From an uncultured Clostridia bacterium (lineage in GTDB: Bacteria > Bacillota > Clostridia > Christensenellales > UBA1242), in assembly GCA_947384015.1 (NCBI GenBank), contig CANDFN010000048.1:1-7858 (forward strand): DNA of 7,858 nucleotides. Direction: 5' to 3'. Under the pieces are notes generated by a model that was given only the letters and a program-made list of their open reading frames with translations, did no database searches and was not told where the DNA came from. Below are positions 5,717 through 7,858 of the stretch, piece by piece. Every line of letters starts with the position of its first letter. Position 1 is the stretch's first letter. The position numbers and the translations under genes were made by a program.

Positions 5717-5745
5717 TTGAATTACACTAATTTTTATGTTAAAAT
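5717..5745 (+). promoter_or_regulatory. Promoter of helD (extended -10)
   Basis: TTGAAT (5717-5722) and TAAAAT (5740-5745) are 17 bp apart, and TGT directly before the -10 supplies an extended -10. The start near 5752 leaves a leader of about 22 nt. Confidence 0.75.
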
Positions 5746-5762
5746 ATTGGTAATAAAATTTT

Positions 5763-5770
5763 AAGGGGGA
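5763..5770 (+). promoter_or_regulatory. Ribosome binding site that fixes the TTG start of helD
   Basis: AAGGGGGA ends three bases before TTG 5774, and no ATG or GTG in the frame lies as close. It supports the rare TTG start codon; the next in-frame Met is at residue 61, inside the conserved N-terminal region. Confidence 0.8.
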
Positions 5771-5773
5771 AAT

Positions 5774-7792
5774 TTGGACAAAAATATTTTAGAAAAAGAG
5801 CAAGAGGAATTGGTTGTTGCACAAGGTTTAATAGATGCCGAAATAACTAAAGCAAAAGCCGAATTAGAGTTGCGTGCGAGAACAAAAGCAGAAAAAATAG
5901 ATTATTATCTAGAAGAAAAATTGCATCTAGATTGGGTTGATAAAAAAGATGTTATGAACGACATGTATGATTTAGATTATCTTAACAACATGCTTGCTAA
6001 AAACATCAAAATGTTAAACAGGCTTAGACCAAAACCATTTTTTGCAAAGATATCTCTAATGAGGGATGAAAAGCCCGAAAGTTATTATATTGGCTTAAAA
6101 AATATAGAAAAAGAAAGGCAAGGCTATATTATAGACTGGCGCACGCCATTAGCATCTTTATTGTATTTTTCTTCTCTTGGTAAAACAAGTTATATTGCAC
6201 CAAGCGGTAAAATTGATGTAGATTTACTGCTTAAAAGGCAGTTTAAATTAGAGCCTAATAAAATAATTTCTTATTTTGATACTAACACAAAAATAGATGA
6301 TAATATTTTGCAGGATGTTTTAAGTCAAAACACCTCATCGTATATGACGAACATAGTGCAAACCATTCAGGCCGAACAAAACACAATAATAAGAAAACCT
6401 GCTAATCAAACAGTAATCATAAATGGGGTGGCGGGTTCTGGAAAAACTTCTATTGCTATGCATAGAATTTCTTATTTACTTTATGTTAATAGAGGCGATA
6501 TCAATAGTAAAAATGTGCTTGTAATTTCTCCAAATCAATTATTTAGCACATATATTAGCGAATTGTTGCCCGAACTTGGCGAAGAAAATGTTGAAGCAGT
6601 TACGCTTTATTCTATATTTAATAAACTTAACATAACGCCAGAAAGATATAGCACAAAACTTAGTATGGTAGAAGGTCAGTTTGCAAACTTAAAAAGGAAA
6701 GAGGAAATAGATGAAAAGTTTTCGCAATCCTATGTTATAGAGTTAGAAAATTTTGTTAAAAACTTTGATGTTGTGCCTTATGTGGCAGAAGCTTTTAAAC
6801 ATTATAATAATCCTATTCATGAAAGTATTTTAGCAAGCGTAAAACTAAAACCAACCAATAAAATTTACGAAAAAAGTTATACATTAATAGAAACAGTTTT
6901 AACGAAAAAGTATTACAATGCAAAACGTGGAGTAATAAGAAATACTTCCAAAAAATTAAACAATTATGTTAAAAAAATTTTGCCGATAGGCGTTATAATT
7001 CAAAATTTCTATAAAATCAAGAATTTGCATATTTGGGAACAAAACTATGGTTATGAGGATGTGCCTACATATAGTTACATAAATTATTTGGTAAACGGCG
7101 CAGAAACAGAAAAGGTGATAAGACATATTTTTGTGGATGAAATGCAGGATTATGATTCTCTATCCTTAACCTTATTAAAGAATTTGTATCCTTATACGGT
7201 AATGACTTTGGCTGGCGACTATAACCAAAACGTATTATCAGCTCAAAATAATTTAATAACAATAACAAAACTTTTCCCAAACGTTGAAGTGGATAAGTTG
7301 GATGTAAGTTATCGTTCCACCTACGAGATTATAGATTTTGCACAAAAAATAGTGGGTAGCACTGCAAATAAAAATCTAATAAGGCATGGTAATCGTCCTC
7401 AAATAAACAAATGCCCAACAGGTAAGGATTTTGTGGCATATGTTAATAATATAACTGCAAAACATCCAAACGACAAAATTGCTATAATTACAAAAACATT
7501 AAATCAGGCAAAATTGTTATCTAATCAATTTAATAACTTTGCATTTATTAGTGATGAACTGGATGATACATTAATTAGTTCAAACAGAATATTAACAACA
7601 ATATATTTAAGTAAGGGGCTAGAGTATGATAGGGTAATTCTTGCCTTAGTAGATGAAGACAATTATTGCACCGAACACGATAAACAAAATTTATATGTGG
7701 CATCAACCCGTGCTTTACACGAGTTGTATATAACATACAATAAATCGCTATCAAAATTTGTGCCTATAGATAACTGTGAAATTATAAAATAA
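5774..7792 (+). CDS. helD: HelD, RNA polymerase-associated UvrD-like ATPase
   Basis: HelD binds RNA polymerase and uses ATP to free it from DNA or RNA in stalled complexes, recycling it. The 672-residue product has a Glu/Lys-rich N-terminal coiled coil (about 5-85), which in the family enters the secondary channel. Next come the HelD signature YYIG...IIDWRTP (104-125), the region IQAEQNTIIR (198-207), Walker A GVAGSGKT (218-225), a long insert with low conservation (about 285-440) matching the family's clamp-like insertion, Walker B FVDEMQD (453-459), LAGDYNQ (479-485), LDVSYRST (509-516), YLSKGLEYDRV (611-621) and YVASTRA (641-647). All superfamily 1 motifs look intact. It is somewhat shorter than B. 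subtilis HelD (about 770 residues). Translation starts at TTG. The gene is monocistronic with its own promoter and terminator. Confidence 0.95.
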   Translation: MDKNILEKEQEELVVAQGLIDAEITKAKAELELRARTKAEKIDYYLEEKLHLDWVDKKDVMNDMYDLDYLNNMLAKNIKMLNRLRPKPFFAKISLMRDEKPESYYIGLKNIEKERQGYIIDWRTPLASLLYFSSLGKTSYIAPSGKIDVDLLLKRQFKLEPNKIISYFDTNTKIDDNILQDVLSQNTSSYMTNIVQTIQAEQNTIIRKPANQTVIINGVAGSGKTSIAMHRISYLLYVNRGDINSKNVLVISPNQLFSTYISELLPELGEENVEAVTLYSIFNKLNITPERYSTKLSMVEGQFANLKRKEEIDEKFSQSYVIELENFVKNFDVVPYVAEAFKHYNNPIHESILASVKLKPTNKIYEKSYTLIETVLTKKYYNAKRGVIRNTSKKLNNYVKKILPIGVIIQNFYKIKNLHIWEQNYGYEDVPTYSYINYLVNGAETEKVIRHIFVDEMQDYDSLSLTLLKNLYPYTVMTLAGDYNQNVLSAQNNLITITKLFPNVEVDKLDVSYRSTYEIIDFAQKIVGSTANKNLIRHGNRPQINKCPTGKDFVAYVNNITAKHPNDKIAIITKTLNQAKLLSNQFNNFAFISDELDDTLISSNRILTTIYLSKGLEYDRVILALVDEDNYCTEHDKQNLYVASTRALHELYITYNKSLSKFVPIDNCEIIK

Positions 7793-7817
7793 AAGCGAAC
7801 CATAAGGCTCGCTTTTT
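7791..7817 (+). terminator. Intrinsic terminator of helD
   Basis: AAAAGCGA (7791-7798) pairs with TCGCTTTT (7809-7816), with a possible CC/GG extension around an ATAA loop, and ends in a run of five T residues. Its 5' arm begins inside the stop codon. The remaining 41 bases of the window show nothing I can support. Confidence 0.9.
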
Positions 7818-7858
7818 ATAATAAATAAAATGTTTAATATGTAAAATACGCTTTTAGT

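Noticed and set aside
1..7858. Mobile element, prophage or defence island
   Set aside because: No transposase, integrase, terminal inverted repeats or toxin-antitoxin pair is visible; HelD is a transcription factor-like ATPase and not evidence of a defence helicase. The HA-like repeat gene is the only possible exception, and its N-terminus is outside the window.

Overview
The window is an AT-rich stretch with strong Shine-Dalgarno sites, consensus sigma-A type promoters, short intrinsic terminators and a HelD gene. This points to a low-GC Gram-positive bacterium (Firmicutes/Bacillota, most likely an uncultured clostridial or related gut lineage; the exact taxon is inference). The standard genetic code fits all reading frames.

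Layout, left to right: (1) 2-1363 +, the 3' part of a gene for a protein made of about 80-residue repeats that look like a divergent helicase-associated (HA) domain; (2) a terminator at 1371-1396; (3) 1398-1768, no convincing protein gene, but an unusually GC-rich island with many short helices, at least one possible pseudoknot and a weak terminator, which I call a candidate structured non-coding RNA; (4) 1807-1881 -, tRNA-Gln(CUG) with encoded CCA, its own terminator and its own promoter; (5) 2040-2864 +, a family 8 glycosyltransferase behind a perfect consensus promoter; (6) 3093-4646 +, cardiolipin synthase; (7) 4855-5649 +, a LOG-like/SLOG Rossmann protein, again behind a perfect consensus promoter; (8) 5774-7792 +, HelD, the RNA polymerase recycling helicase, with a TTG start.

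The genes do not form an operon. The four complete protein genes and the tRNA are each followed by a terminator of their own. Promoters are clear for the glycosyltransferase, the LOG-like gene, HelD and the tRNA, and less sure for cardiolipin synthase. Their roles are mixed: envelope (glycosyltransferase, cardiolipin synthase), nucleotide metabolism or signalling (LOG-like), transcription (HelD) and translation (tRNA).

The parts that ordinary annotation does not explain are the structured island at 1448-1768 and the HA-like repeat protein just upstream of it. The rest looks like normal chromosomal housekeeping or envelope genes; I see no transposase, phage gene, CRISPR array or obvious defence system.
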